Positions 1 to 7,421 of a DNA stretch of 64,000 nt are shown here, piece after piece. The first letter of the stretch is position 1; every line of letters starts with the position of its first letter. The stretch covers positions 1,188,001-1,252,000 of the forward strand of contig NZ_CP012945.1 in assembly GCF_001402915.1 (NCBI RefSeq), given 5' to 3'. The position numbers were made by a program, and so were the translations under genes. A model generated the notes under the pieces. The model searched no databases, was not told where the DNA came from, and was given only the letters and a program-made list of their open reading frames with translations. Origin of the DNA: Devosia sp. A16. GTDB taxonomy: Bacteria; Pseudomonadota; Alphaproteobacteria; Rhizobiales; Devosiaceae.

Positions 1-1098
1 GCCAGTGCGCTGGGCGCCGTCGCGGTGCGGCAGGTCCTTGCCGACAGTGACGTCGACCCCGCTTCGATCGACGAGGTGATCATCGGCCAGGTGCTGACGG
101 CAGGCGCCGGCATGAATCCGGCACGCCAGGCAGCGATCGCCGGCGGCCTGCCGATCCTTGTACCGGCCTTCACCGTCAACAAGGTCTGCGGCTCGGGGCT
201 GAAGGCCATCCACCTCGGCGCCCAGGCGATCGGCGCCGGCGATGCCGAACTGATCCTCGCCGGCGGCCAGGAGAGCATGACGCAGGCCCCGCATCTGTTG
301 GCCGGGCGTCGCGCCACCAAGCTCGGTGAGATCACTGCCACCGACAGCATCATGGTCGACGGGCTGGTCGACCCCTTCCACCACGTCGCCATGGGGATCA
401 CCGCCGAGCGGCTGGCGCAGAAATTCGCCATCTCGCGCGAGGCGCAGGACGATTTTGCCTTGGCCTCGCATCAGAAAGCCGTCGCTGCCGCCGCGGCCGG
501 GCGTTTCGCCGCGGAAGTCGTACCGGTCAACGTTGCCGAACGGCGCGAGCAGCGCCTCGTCGCAGCCGACGAACAGCCTCGCGCCGACAGCACGCCAGCG
601 GCGCTGGCCAAGCTGAAGCCGGCGTTCGATCCTGCCGGCAGCGTGACCCCCGGCAATGCCGCCAGCCTCAATGACGGCGCCGCAGCAGTCCTGCTAGCCT
701 CCGAGGCCAGGACGGCGCAGCTCGGATTGACCTCGCTCGGCCGCATCGTCGCCTGCGCCGCGGCGGCGCTCGAACCGATGGAGATGGGATTGGGCGCCGC
801 GACCGCTGCCCAGCGGGCGCTGCAGCGGGCCGGCTGGCGCTCCGCCGACCTCGAGCTGATCGAGCTCAACGAGGCCTTCGCCGCCCAGGCGCTCGCCGTG
901 ATGCGGACCATGGATTGGGGGCCCGACCGGGTCAATGTGAATGGCGGCGCGATTGCACTCGGCCACCCGATCGGTGCATCCGGGTGCCGCGTCGTGGTGA
1001 CGCTGCTCCACGAAATGCAACGCCGCAACGTGCGGCGCGGCCTCGCTACCCTTTGCATCGGAGGCGGCCAGGGCGTCGCCGTCTGCATCGAGCGTTAA
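1..1098 (+). CDS. Acetyl-CoA acetyltransferase (thiolase), 5' end outside window
   Basis: Thiolase-superfamily enzyme that condenses or cleaves acyl-CoA thioesters in the cytosol, as in acetoacetyl-CoA formation or beta-oxidation. The frame is open from base 1, so roughly the first 25 residues lie outside the window. The nucleophilic Cys sits in NKVCGSG (bases 187-189), the catalytic His in GHPIGASG (964-966) and the second catalytic Cys in LCIGGGQG (1054-1056), so the enzyme looks intact. A strong terminator follows. Whether it is biosynthetic or degradative cannot be decided from this fragment. Confidence 0.93.
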   Translation, partial: ASALGAVAVRQVLADSDVDPASIDEVIIGQVLTAGAGMNPARQAAIAGGLPILVPAFTVNKVCGSGLKAIHLGAQAIGAGDAELILAGGQESMTQAPHLLAGRRATKLGEITATDSIMVDGLVDPFHHVAMGITAERLAQKFAISREAQDDFALASHQKAVAAAAAGRFAAEVVPVNVAERREQRLVAADEQPRADSTPAALAKLKPAFDPAGSVTPGNAASLNDGAAAVLLASEARTAQLGLTSLGRIVACAAAALEPMEMGLGAATAAQRALQRAGWRSADLELIELNEAFAAQALAVMRTMDWGPDRVNVNGGAIALGHPIGASGCRVVVTLLHEMQRRNVRRGLATLCIGGGQGVAVCIER

Positions 1099-1446
1099 CG
1101 CCGGTTGCGCCGGCAGTTGCGCTGACATGCAGCTGACGGCGCGCATAACGCCGACGTCACGCCGGCCTGCCTAACATGCTCCCTGCATAGGGAATTCGGG
1201 TCCTGTGTCCTACTGCTCCCTCCCCACCAAATGGAGGGGGCAGTTTTTGCAACACTACCGGGCGAGTCGTCGACTTGCCCCGGGGCGAAGGCGCGGCCGT
1301 CACCACGTGGAGTCTTCATCGAGAAGGTGAAAGACGCCGAGGTCGCCGGCCTTGAGGTTGCCGCGATCTTGGCGTCATGAATATGTACGTGCGACAGAAC
1401 CGGCGCCACGAGGACGCCGGTCTGATTTGTCGCCTGGCGTGAACCG
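1099..1446. other. Non-coding gap between thiolase and MucR-like gene
   Basis: A 348-base stretch between convergent genes. Apart from the intrinsic terminator at 1213-1248 I see no gene, RNA or repeat here. Short open frames across it have no family resemblance. Confidence 0.5.
1213..1248 (+). terminator. Intrinsic terminator of the thiolase gene
   Basis: An 11-bp stem (arms 1213-1223 and 1233-1243, one G-U pair) closes a 9-base loop and is followed directly by TTTTTG. The T-run suits the plus strand, so it ends thiolase transcription. Confidence 0.75.
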
Positions 1447-1923
1447 TCAGGAAACGATCTTGGCGCGACCGCGCGTTGCAGTCGCCTTGGGCTTGCGGCC
1501 AAGGCCGATGGTCTTGGCGAGACGCGAGCGGGCTTCCGAGTAGGTCGGGGCAACCATGGGATAGTCGACCGGCAACCCCCATTTGGCCCGGTATTCCTCC
1601 GGGGACATGTCGTATTCGGTTCTGAGATGACGCTTCAAAGACTTGAATTTCTTGCCGTCTTCGAGACAGATCAAGTACTCCGGCGTGATCGATTTCTTCA
1701 CCGGCACGGCGGGCCGGAGCTCGACGACTGCCTCGGGCTCGACCATCCCGCCGAGACCGCTCAGCGTTGCATGCACCGTCGCGATCAGCTTCGGAATGTC
1801 GCTGGCGCTGAGTGCGTTATGACTCACATACGCGCTGACGATATCGGCGCTCAGCTCGATCAGTTGGGAACTCCTAGCGTCCGCGATTGCCGCCGCAGCC
1901 AGGTTCGATGTTCCTGATTCCAT
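1447..1923 (-). CDS. MucR/Ros-family transcriptional regulator with a degenerate zinc finger
   Basis: Small DNA-binding protein (158 aa) of the MucR/Ros family, which in alphaproteobacteria controls exopolysaccharide, motility and virulence genes and binds AT-rich DNA. The finger region reads CLEDGKKFKSLKRHL at residues 86-100. Known family members use Cys, Asp (or Cys), His and His to hold zinc. Here Cys86, Asp89 and His99 are kept but the fourth ligand position carries Glu103 (RTEYDM instead of RTHYxx). The tail is basic (RKPKATATRGRAK). It is divergent from the SARP-type regulator at 2127, with 203 bases between them. Confidence 0.9.
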   Translation of the reverse strand: MESGTSNLAAAAIADARSSQLIELSADIVSAYVSHNALSASDIPKLIATVHATLSGLGGMVEPEAVVELRPAVPVKKSITPEYLICLEDGKKFKSLKRHLRTEYDMSPEEYRAKWGLPVDYPMVAPTYSEARSRLAKTIGLGRKPKATATRGRAKIVS

Positions 1924-2126
1924 TCGTCCCTCGATATTGTTGCCTAGGTTTCGGGTCCTATATGCGGGACACTGCGGCCCACCTGCCGCGTCTCCTCGCA
2001 GTTATTGTGCTAGCGCATCGCCCGCGGGTAGCTTACTTGGATGCGTTATCTAGCCGTTACGTGGCTACGCTTTGCCCTTTACTTCGTCAAGTAAACTTCC
2101 ACCTGTTCCGTCGGATCAATTGAGCA

Positions 2127-4088
2127 ATGCCGATCACTTCTATGCGTGAAACGGTCAGCCTGCAGCTCCTGGGGACTCCGGTCCTCCGGCTGGCGGATGG
2201 TTCGGCAGTAAAGCTGCGCCAGAAGGCGTATGCGCTTGCGGCCGTGCTGTATCTGGACTTTTCGAATCGTGCCCGCCGCTCGGCGCTGGCAGAACGCACC
2301 TGGGAAAGCAGCACTGCCGAACAGGCGATGACCAACCTGCGTCAGACGCTGCTGCATACGCGCGAACTCGAAGGCAGATACGGGTTCGAACTGTTCGATG
2401 CCGATGCCACCGAGATCGAGCTGAACCGTGACGTCATTCTCGATCTGCGCGAGATCGGCCGAATCCGGACTGCCGAAGACGCGGCGGAACTGGAACGTCT
2501 TGTTGCACTCTATCGCGGAGAATTGCTGGCCGGGGTGACTGGCGTCGGCAGCGAGTTCGACCAGTGGCTAGCGCTGGAACGCACCCGCATCGAAAACCAG
2601 TTCGCCACCCATGCCACCGAGGCCGCGCTGCGCATTGGCGGCCGCGGCGCCCATTCGGCGTTGTTCCGCCTCGCCGAGCGCCTGCCCTATTCCGATGTGG
2701 TGTGCCGCGCCACCATCGAGCTGTTCCGGTCCGAGAACAACGAGAGCGGCGCCCGCGCCGCCTATGCCGCCTTCCGCAATCGGCTGCGGCACGGGCTCGG
2801 CATGGAGCCGGCGGCCGAGACCGCTGGCTTGTTCGAACCGGAAAGCGAAACCACGACCCCGGCGCAACCGCGCACCGCCGACCACCGCCGTCCCCTGGCA
2901 GACGAGGATCGCGCGCGGCTGAGCTTCGTGCCGCGCGTCGTGCTGCTGCCGCCGCTGCAGGATTTCAAGCAGGCCAGCGTGCCCAAGCATCTCGCGCCGG
3001 CGCTGGTCGAAGATGTGACGATCGGGCTGTCGCGGCTGAAATCGGTGTCGGTGATCGCGCCGCACACCGCCTGGCAGCTCGACCCGTTCACCGCGCTCGA
3101 CGAGGTGCGGGCGCATCAGATCGACTATGCGGTCGAGAGTCGTATCGCGCCGCATTTTGCCACCGACGGCCTGTCGCTCGCTATCCGCCTGGTGCGAGCC
3201 GCCGGGCGCGAGATCGTCTGGGCCGACAAGTTTGCCTTCTCGGCGCTGACCGCGCCCGAGCGCTACTGGGATTTCACCAACGGCGTCGCCCGCGCCCTCG
3301 CCGAGTCGATCGAGACGGCGGAACTGCAGCGTGAGCGCACGCTGCGCGACGCCAATGCCTATTCGCACTACCTGGCGGGGCGGCAGAACCTGCGGACCTT
3401 CGATCTCCCCAAGATCCGCCGCGGCCGCAAATCGCTGCGCATCGCCCGCGATATCGAGCCGGAGCAGGCCACCATCGAGAGCGCGCTGGCCCGCTCCTAC
3501 GTGGTGGAATGGGTACTCCGCTCGGGGTCGGACAAGGCGCTGCTCGACAAGGCGAAACTGCACGCCGAACGCGCCGTCTCGATCGACCCCAATGACGGCA
3601 CGGCCTACCGCGAACTGGGTCGCGTGGCGTTGTTCGACCGCGATCTCGACCAGGCGCTCGTGCATATGTCGACGGCCGCCGAACTGGCCCCCAACCACGC
3701 CGATATCCTCGCCGATTTCGCCGACACGCTGGCCCACAACTCCAACCATCGCGAGGCGGAGGAAAAGATCTCCGCCGCCATGCGGCTCAACCCGATCCCG
3801 CCCGACGAGTACCTGTGGACGCTGGGCGGCATCAACTTCTTCCGCGGCCGCTTCGAGGAAGCCCTGGCCAACCTGACCCAGATGCGTAACCCCGAGCCCG
3901 CCTATCGGCTGATGGCCGCCGCCGCTGCCATGGCCGGCCAGATGGAGCTGGCCCGGCGCTATCGGTTGCAAGCACTTAGATTGCAACCGGATTTTACAAC
4001 CGCTCGTTGGCTATCCCGAGTGCCGCAACGCGATCCCTCCGATGTCGATCTGTATATAGACGCATTGCACAAGGCCGGTTTCAAGTAG
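2127..4088 (+). CDS. SARP/BTAD-type regulator with TolB-N-like and TPR regions
   Basis: Large (653 aa) one-component regulator. Residues 9-100 resemble the OmpR-like DNA-binding domain of SARP proteins, and 105-245 resemble a BTAD bacterial activation domain ending near GLGMEPAAET. Residues 275-405 (VLLPPLQDF, then IDYAVESRIA) look like the TolB-N/FlgO-like segment found in CadC-like and adenylate-cyclase-type TPR regulators. From about 415 to 640 there are TPR-like helices (AYRELGRVALFDRDLDQAL). No membrane segment is visible. The gene ends 19 bases before the small peptide gene of the YcaO-TfuA locus and points the same way, so it probably controls that locus; this link is inference. A second ATG at 2142 is an alternative start. 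Confidence 0.8.
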   Translation: MPITSMRETVSLQLLGTPVLRLADGSAVKLRQKAYALAAVLYLDFSNRARRSALAERTWESSTAEQAMTNLRQTLLHTRELEGRYGFELFDADATEIELNRDVILDLREIGRIRTAEDAAELERLVALYRGELLAGVTGVGSEFDQWLALERTRIENQFATHATEAALRIGGRGAHSALFRLAERLPYSDVVCRATIELFRSENNESGARAAYAAFRNRLRHGLGMEPAAETAGLFEPESETTTPAQPRTADHRRPLADEDRARLSFVPRVVLLPPLQDFKQASVPKHLAPALVEDVTIGLSRLKSVSVIAPHTAWQLDPFTALDEVRAHQIDYAVESRIAPHFATDGLSLAIRLVRAAGREIVWADKFAFSALTAPERYWDFTNGVARALAESIETAELQRERTLRDANAYSHYLAGRQNLRTFDLPKIRRGRKSLRIARDIEPEQATIESALARSYVVEWVLRSGSDKALLDKAKLHAERAVSIDPNDGTAYRELGRVALFDRDLDQALVHMSTAAELAPNHADILADFADTLAHNSNHREAEEKISAAMRLNPIPPDEYLWTLGGINFFRGRFEEALANLTQMRNPEPAYRLMAAAAAMAGQMELARRYRLQALRLQPDFTTARWLSRVPQRDPSDVDLYIDALHKAGFK

Positions 4089-4107
4089 GCCGCAAGGAGA
4101 TGTACTT

Positions 4108-4326
4108 ATGCGTTACGTTATCATTGGACAGAAAGATTCTGAGCAGTTGCTGGTTGTCGATACCCAGCTGATGACTGTGACCCCCGTTGACCAGGCCGCC
4201 GTGGTTCCGGCCGAAGTCCGCTCCGCGCTCCAGTCGGGCGATGCGCTCGTCGACGGCATCAACATTGCCGTGGCTGCCGGCAACCGCGCCGACGGCAGCG
4301 CTGCCTGGTTCTACAACGCCAAGTAA
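4108..4326 (+). CDS. 72-aa peptide, candidate RiPP precursor of the YcaO-TfuA locus
   Basis: Short protein of 72 residues with no Cys, no signal peptide and no family I recognise. A strong ribosome-binding site (AAGGAGA, 4094-4100) sits 7 bases before the ATG, stronger than those of its neighbours, as expected for a highly made peptide. The stop is 3 bases before the YcaO start. The N-terminal half is regular (RYVIIGQKDSEQLLVVD) and could be a leader fold. The C-terminal part (IAVAAGNRADGSAAWFYNAK) is Gly/Ala/Asn rich with aromatic residues and could be a core. It may instead be an accessory protein of the locus; the precursor role is inferred from position and size. Confidence 0.6.
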   Translation: MRYVIIGQKDSEQLLVVDTQLMTVTPVDQAAVVPAEVRSALQSGDALVDGINIAVAAGNRADGSAAWFYNAK

Positions 4327-4329
4327 GTC

Positions 4330-5535
4330 TTGAATTTCGGAGCCCAGCTCCGCCCGGCGGCCGATCCGGCGCCGGGCGGCACGCGAAATCCCGCGGCCCT
4401 GCTGCGGGATTTGTCATTGCACTTTGACGGACTGGGGATCACCCGGCTGGCCAACCAGACCGGCCTCGATCGCATCGGCATCCCCTGCTACGCGGCGATC
4501 CGGCCGAATTCGGCGACCCTCGCCAGCCACCAGGGCAAGGGTATCGACGACGTTTCGGCGCAGATTTCGGCAGTGATGGAAGCGGCCGAGTACGCTGTCG
4601 CCGAAGCGCCCGAGACGCCGCAGCATCGGCTGACCCTCACGGAGCTGCGCGAGGCCGGATACGACTGGCTCGACCCTACCCCGCTGCTGCCGGCCGGCAC
4701 CTCGATCGACACGGCGCTGCCGATCCGCTGGGTCGAGGGCTTTGCCCTCGGTAGCGGATCGCCGGTGCTGGTGCCCTATGATGCGGTCGTGCTCGGCACG
4801 CCGCCGCGCGAGCTTCCGGGCCTGTCGCAATCCAGCAACGGCGTCGCTGCCGGCAGTGCGTTGTCCGGCGCCCTGCTGCACGGCCTGTGCGAAGTCGTCG
4901 AGCGCGACGCGGTCTGCCTGTGGAGCTACAAGTCCGACGCCGCGGCCGAAGCTACTGCCATCGCTCCCGCCGCCTTCGGCGATGGTGACGTCAATGCCCT
5001 GTCCGCCCGGATCGCCCGCGCCGGTTTTCGGCTGCGGCTGTTCGACCAGACCAGCAATATCGGCGTGCCGGTGATCTATGCCGTGCTGTTTCCCGCCGAT
5101 GGCGCCGACCGCCATTTCGACGTGGCGACGGGGGCGAGCTGCCACCCGGTGGCGGCGGTGGCGGCGCGGCGTGCCATCGTCGAGGCGGCGCAGACCCGCA
5201 TCACCAATATCGCCGGCGCCCGCGACGACATCGTCGCCGGCGAATACGACCAGCAGCTCGGTCGCAGCCTCGCGGTATTGACCCGCGACGCGCCCGCCAC
5301 CCGCGCTGCGCCTGCCGGCCTCCGGGCCGGCGCCACCGAACGCCAGCTGATCGCAGCCCTCGAGGCAGGTCTGGCCCGGGTCGGTCTCAACCGCATCATC
5401 GTCGTCCCGCTCGGCGGCGCGCGGTTCGGCATCGAGGTCGCACGGGTGTTCGTGCCCGGGCTCGAGGATCGGCTCACCAACAGCAACTGGCGCCCGGGTT
5501 CGCGCGCCACCGCCGCCATGCTGGGGTTCCTGTGA
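4330..5535 (+). CDS. YcaO-family peptide-backbone modifying enzyme
   Basis: ATP-dependent YcaO enzyme (401 aa from a TTG start). YcaO proteins phosphorylate a peptide amide oxygen to form azoline rings or, with TfuA partners, thioamides. Family motifs are present: S80-x3-E84-x2-E87 in ISAVMEAAEYAV, SSNGVAAGSAL at 168-178, E188-VV-E191-R-D in CEVVERDAV, and E285-AAQ-T-R290 in AIVEAAQTRIT. The C-terminus lacks the PxPxP ending typical of azoline-forming YcaO proteins. There is no separate E1-like/ocin-ThiF partner nearby, and TfuA follows with a GTGA overlap, which points to TfuA-type chemistry. The TTG start lies 3 bases after the peptide stop; a later start is possible but would cut conserved sequence. 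Confidence 0.9.
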   Translation: MNFGAQLRPAADPAPGGTRNPAALLRDLSLHFDGLGITRLANQTGLDRIGIPCYAAIRPNSATLASHQGKGIDDVSAQISAVMEAAEYAVAEAPETPQHRLTLTELREAGYDWLDPTPLLPAGTSIDTALPIRWVEGFALGSGSPVLVPYDAVVLGTPPRELPGLSQSSNGVAAGSALSGALLHGLCEVVERDAVCLWSYKSDAAAEATAIAPAAFGDGDVNALSARIARAGFRLRLFDQTSNIGVPVIYAVLFPADGADRHFDVATGASCHPVAAVAARRAIVEAAQTRITNIAGARDDIVAGEYDQQLGRSLAVLTRDAPATRAAPAGLRAGATERQLIAALEAGLARVGLNRIIVVPLGGARFGIEVARVFVPGLEDRLTNSNWRPGSRATAAMLGFL

Positions 5536-6227
5536 AAGTCCTGTTCGTCGGCCCCTCGCTCTGCGGCCAACCCTATGATCGCAGCGGCCTCGAGGTGCGG
5601 CCGCCGGCCCGCCAGGGCGACCTCCATCGGGCGGTGCTGGACGGCGCCGATGCCATTGGCCTCGTCGATGGGGTTTTCGGCTTCGTGCCCTCGGTCTGGC
5701 ACAAGGAGATCCTCCATGCCCTCAAGCAGGGCATCGCCGTACTGGGCGCCGCCTCGATCGGCGCGCTGCGGGCCGGCGAGTGCGCCGCCTTCGGCATGCA
5801 GGCGATCGGCCCCATCGCCGAGAGCTATGTGACGGGCGCCCGCAGCGCCGATGCCGATGTCTGCCTTGCCCATGCGCCGGCCGAACTGGATTTCATGCCG
5901 CTCAGTGAGCCGCTGGTCGATGTCGAGGCGACCGTGGCGGCCATGGAGGTGACGCCGAGCGAGGCGATTGCGCTGCGGCTGGCGGCGCAGTCGCTGTATT
6001 TTGCCGACCGGACGGTCGAGGCCATGGTCGCCGAGGCCGGACTGCCGGCCTCCTTCGCCGACCGCTATCGCGCCGCACGCGTCCGCGCCAAGGCGGCCGA
6101 CGCGCTGCTGCTGGTCGAGCGGCTCAGAGCCCTGCCACCGGGCCGCGGACCGACGCCGGATTGGAGCTTCGTCCCCTCCGGGCCGTGGCGCAGCTACCTC
6201 GCGGAGCTGGCCGGCGAGGCCGCCTGA
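5532..6227 (+). CDS. TfuA-like protein, partner of YcaO
   Basis: TfuA-family protein (231 aa), named after the trifolitoxin system. In thioamide-forming RiPP and methyl-coenzyme M reductase pathways TfuA acts with YcaO and is thought to recruit or deliver sulfide. Recognisable segments are LFVGPSL near the start, EVRPPARQGDL at about 21-31, IGLVDGVFG, VWHKEILHAL and GAASIGALRAGE. Its GTG start overlaps the YcaO stop (GTGA), so translation is coupled. It is the last gene of the set; the next gene converges on it 12 bases away. No transporter or protease follows. Confidence 0.9.
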   Translation: MKVLFVGPSLCGQPYDRSGLEVRPPARQGDLHRAVLDGADAIGLVDGVFGFVPSVWHKEILHALKQGIAVLGAASIGALRAGECAAFGMQAIGPIAESYVTGARSADADVCLAHAPAELDFMPLSEPLVDVEATVAAMEVTPSEAIALRLAAQSLYFADRTVEAMVAEAGLPASFADRYRAARVRAKAADALLLVERLRALPPGRGPTPDWSFVPSGPWRSYLAELAGEAA

Positions 6228-6239
6228 ATGCCGCCCGAG

Positions 6240-6506
6240 CTAGTGCCGCACGCCGTGCAACGCCCGGATCTCGACCGGATGGATCAGCCGGGCATGCGCC
6301 ACCGTCACCGAATGCAGCGGCCCTTCGATCTGTTGCTCCCAGAAGGCGAGGAACTTCCTGAGGCTGGGGAACTGGGGGAACACGTCATATTGCTGCCAGA
6401 CGAAATCCTGCAGCAACTCCAGGTGGTCGGGCACGCGATAGATGATCTGTGCGGTGGTAAGGCCAAACCCTTCGCTCTCGGTTTGGCGGTTGGTCGACAG
6501 CGGCAT
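6240..6506 (-). CDS. usg: Usg-like family protein
   Basis: Small protein (88 aa) of the Usg family, widespread in alphaproteobacteria and of unknown function. The hallmark pattern is present: GLTTAQIIYRVPDHLELLQ, FVWQQYDVFPQFP, then FWEQQIEGPLHSVTVAHARL. The start at 6506 is chosen because GGAGG (6513-6517) lies 6 bases upstream on the minus strand; a longer frame upstream has no family match. It converges on tfuA. Confidence 0.85.
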   Translation of the reverse strand: MPLSTNRQTESEGFGLTTAQIIYRVPDHLELLQDFVWQQYDVFPQFPSLRKFLAFWEQQIEGPLHSVTVAHARLIHPVEIRALHGVRH

Positions 6507-6675
6507 CAGGCACCTCCGATGCGCGGGCGACCGGATGAGCATGAGGCGACGTCGCCCGCATGACTCCATCATGACGGCAATAGCTTAACAATTTCAATAG
6601 GATAGCAGCAATCACAAGAGAGTGCTGACAGCGTGGCCCTAGCTGTGCGAGGCTGGCGCTCGAGCGGAGGCGACC

Positions 6676-7074
6676 ATGCCCGGTTCGATGCCAGAGACCA
6701 CCCGCAGCTTTCTCGCCGGCTTGCCACCCGAGCAGCGCCTGGCGCTCGAGCATCTGCGAGGGGTGATCATCGCGGCGGCGCCGACTGCCGAGGAATATGT
6801 CGGCTACGGCATCCCGGCATTTCGCCAGGACGGCGCGCTGGTATCGTTCGGAGCGGCGCGGCGCCACTGCGCGCTCTATGTGCAGAGCCCGGCGGTGATG
6901 GCGGCGCATGCCGAAGCGCTTTCGGGTTTCGACACATCCAAGGGCACGGTGCGCTTCCGGCCCGACAAGCCGCTGCCCGATGAACTGGTCGCCCGCCTCG
7001 TCAAGGCGCGTCTCGCTGAGAACGCGGCGCGCCGGGCCCGCAAGGGGCCGGCATCGGCAAACTGCGGGACCTGA
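6676..7074 (+). CDS. DUF1801 (YdhG-like) family protein
   Basis: Cytosolic protein of 132 aa in the DUF1801/YdhG fold family, whose members have been called iron chaperones (Fra-like) without firm proof. It shows the usual order: LPPEQRLALEHLRGVI, the PTAEEYVGYGIPAF segment, HCALYV, and a C-terminal KGTVRFRPDKPLPDELVARLVKAR block. The extreme C-terminus is basic. It stands alone between the usg gene and a small conserved-looking gene, with no sign of an operon. Confidence 0.8.
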   Translation: MPGSMPETTRSFLAGLPPEQRLALEHLRGVIIAAAPTAEEYVGYGIPAFRQDGALVSFGAARRHCALYVQSPAVMAAHAEALSGFDTSKGTVRFRPDKPLPDELVARLVKARLAENAARRARKGPASANCGT

Positions 7075-7171
7075 CTTTCGCCGGGAACGGCGCAATGGTG
7101 GGTGCTTAATCGCTTTCGAGGTTGGGCAGACTGCCCCCTTCTGCCTCAAGGCGCGCAACAGGGAGGTTGCG

Positions 7172-7390
7172 ATGGCGACGGTGGTACGACTGTCCCGCGA
7201 ACAGATCGATCAGATGTTCGTCGAGATGGAAGAGATGGAAAACAGCCTGAAGGCGATCCACGCCGAGCTGATCGAGGCAAACGTCTCCAAGGCGACGCTC
7301 AACCGCTTCGCCCGCATGCACGACCGCTACACCTCGGGTGTCGCCTTCCTGATGAAACAGCGCGACCTCGGCAAGACCGAAGGCAACTGA
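7172..7390 (+). CDS. Small hypothetical coiled-coil-like protein (72 aa)
   Basis: Not a family I recognise. The frame reads upstream past this ATG, but GGGAGG at 7161-7166 lies 5 bases before it and fixes the start. The protein is acidic and helical (MFVEMEEMENSLKAIHAELIEA), followed by a basic segment (RFARMHDRY), and has no membrane segment or signal peptide. It could be a small oligomeric adaptor. The convergent AraC gene ends 31 bases downstream. Confidence 0.6.
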   Translation: MATVVRLSREQIDQMFVEMEEMENSLKAIHAELIEANVSKATLNRFARMHDRYTSGVAFLMKQRDLGKTEGN

Positions 7391-7421
7391 CCGACCGGCG
7401 TCGACGGGCGAGGCCGACAAG

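Noticed and set aside
3331-3876. Overlapping plus-strand frame inside the SARP-type regulator
   Set aside because: Low-complexity Arg/Ser/Pro composition typical of an out-of-frame reading of GC-rich coding DNA.
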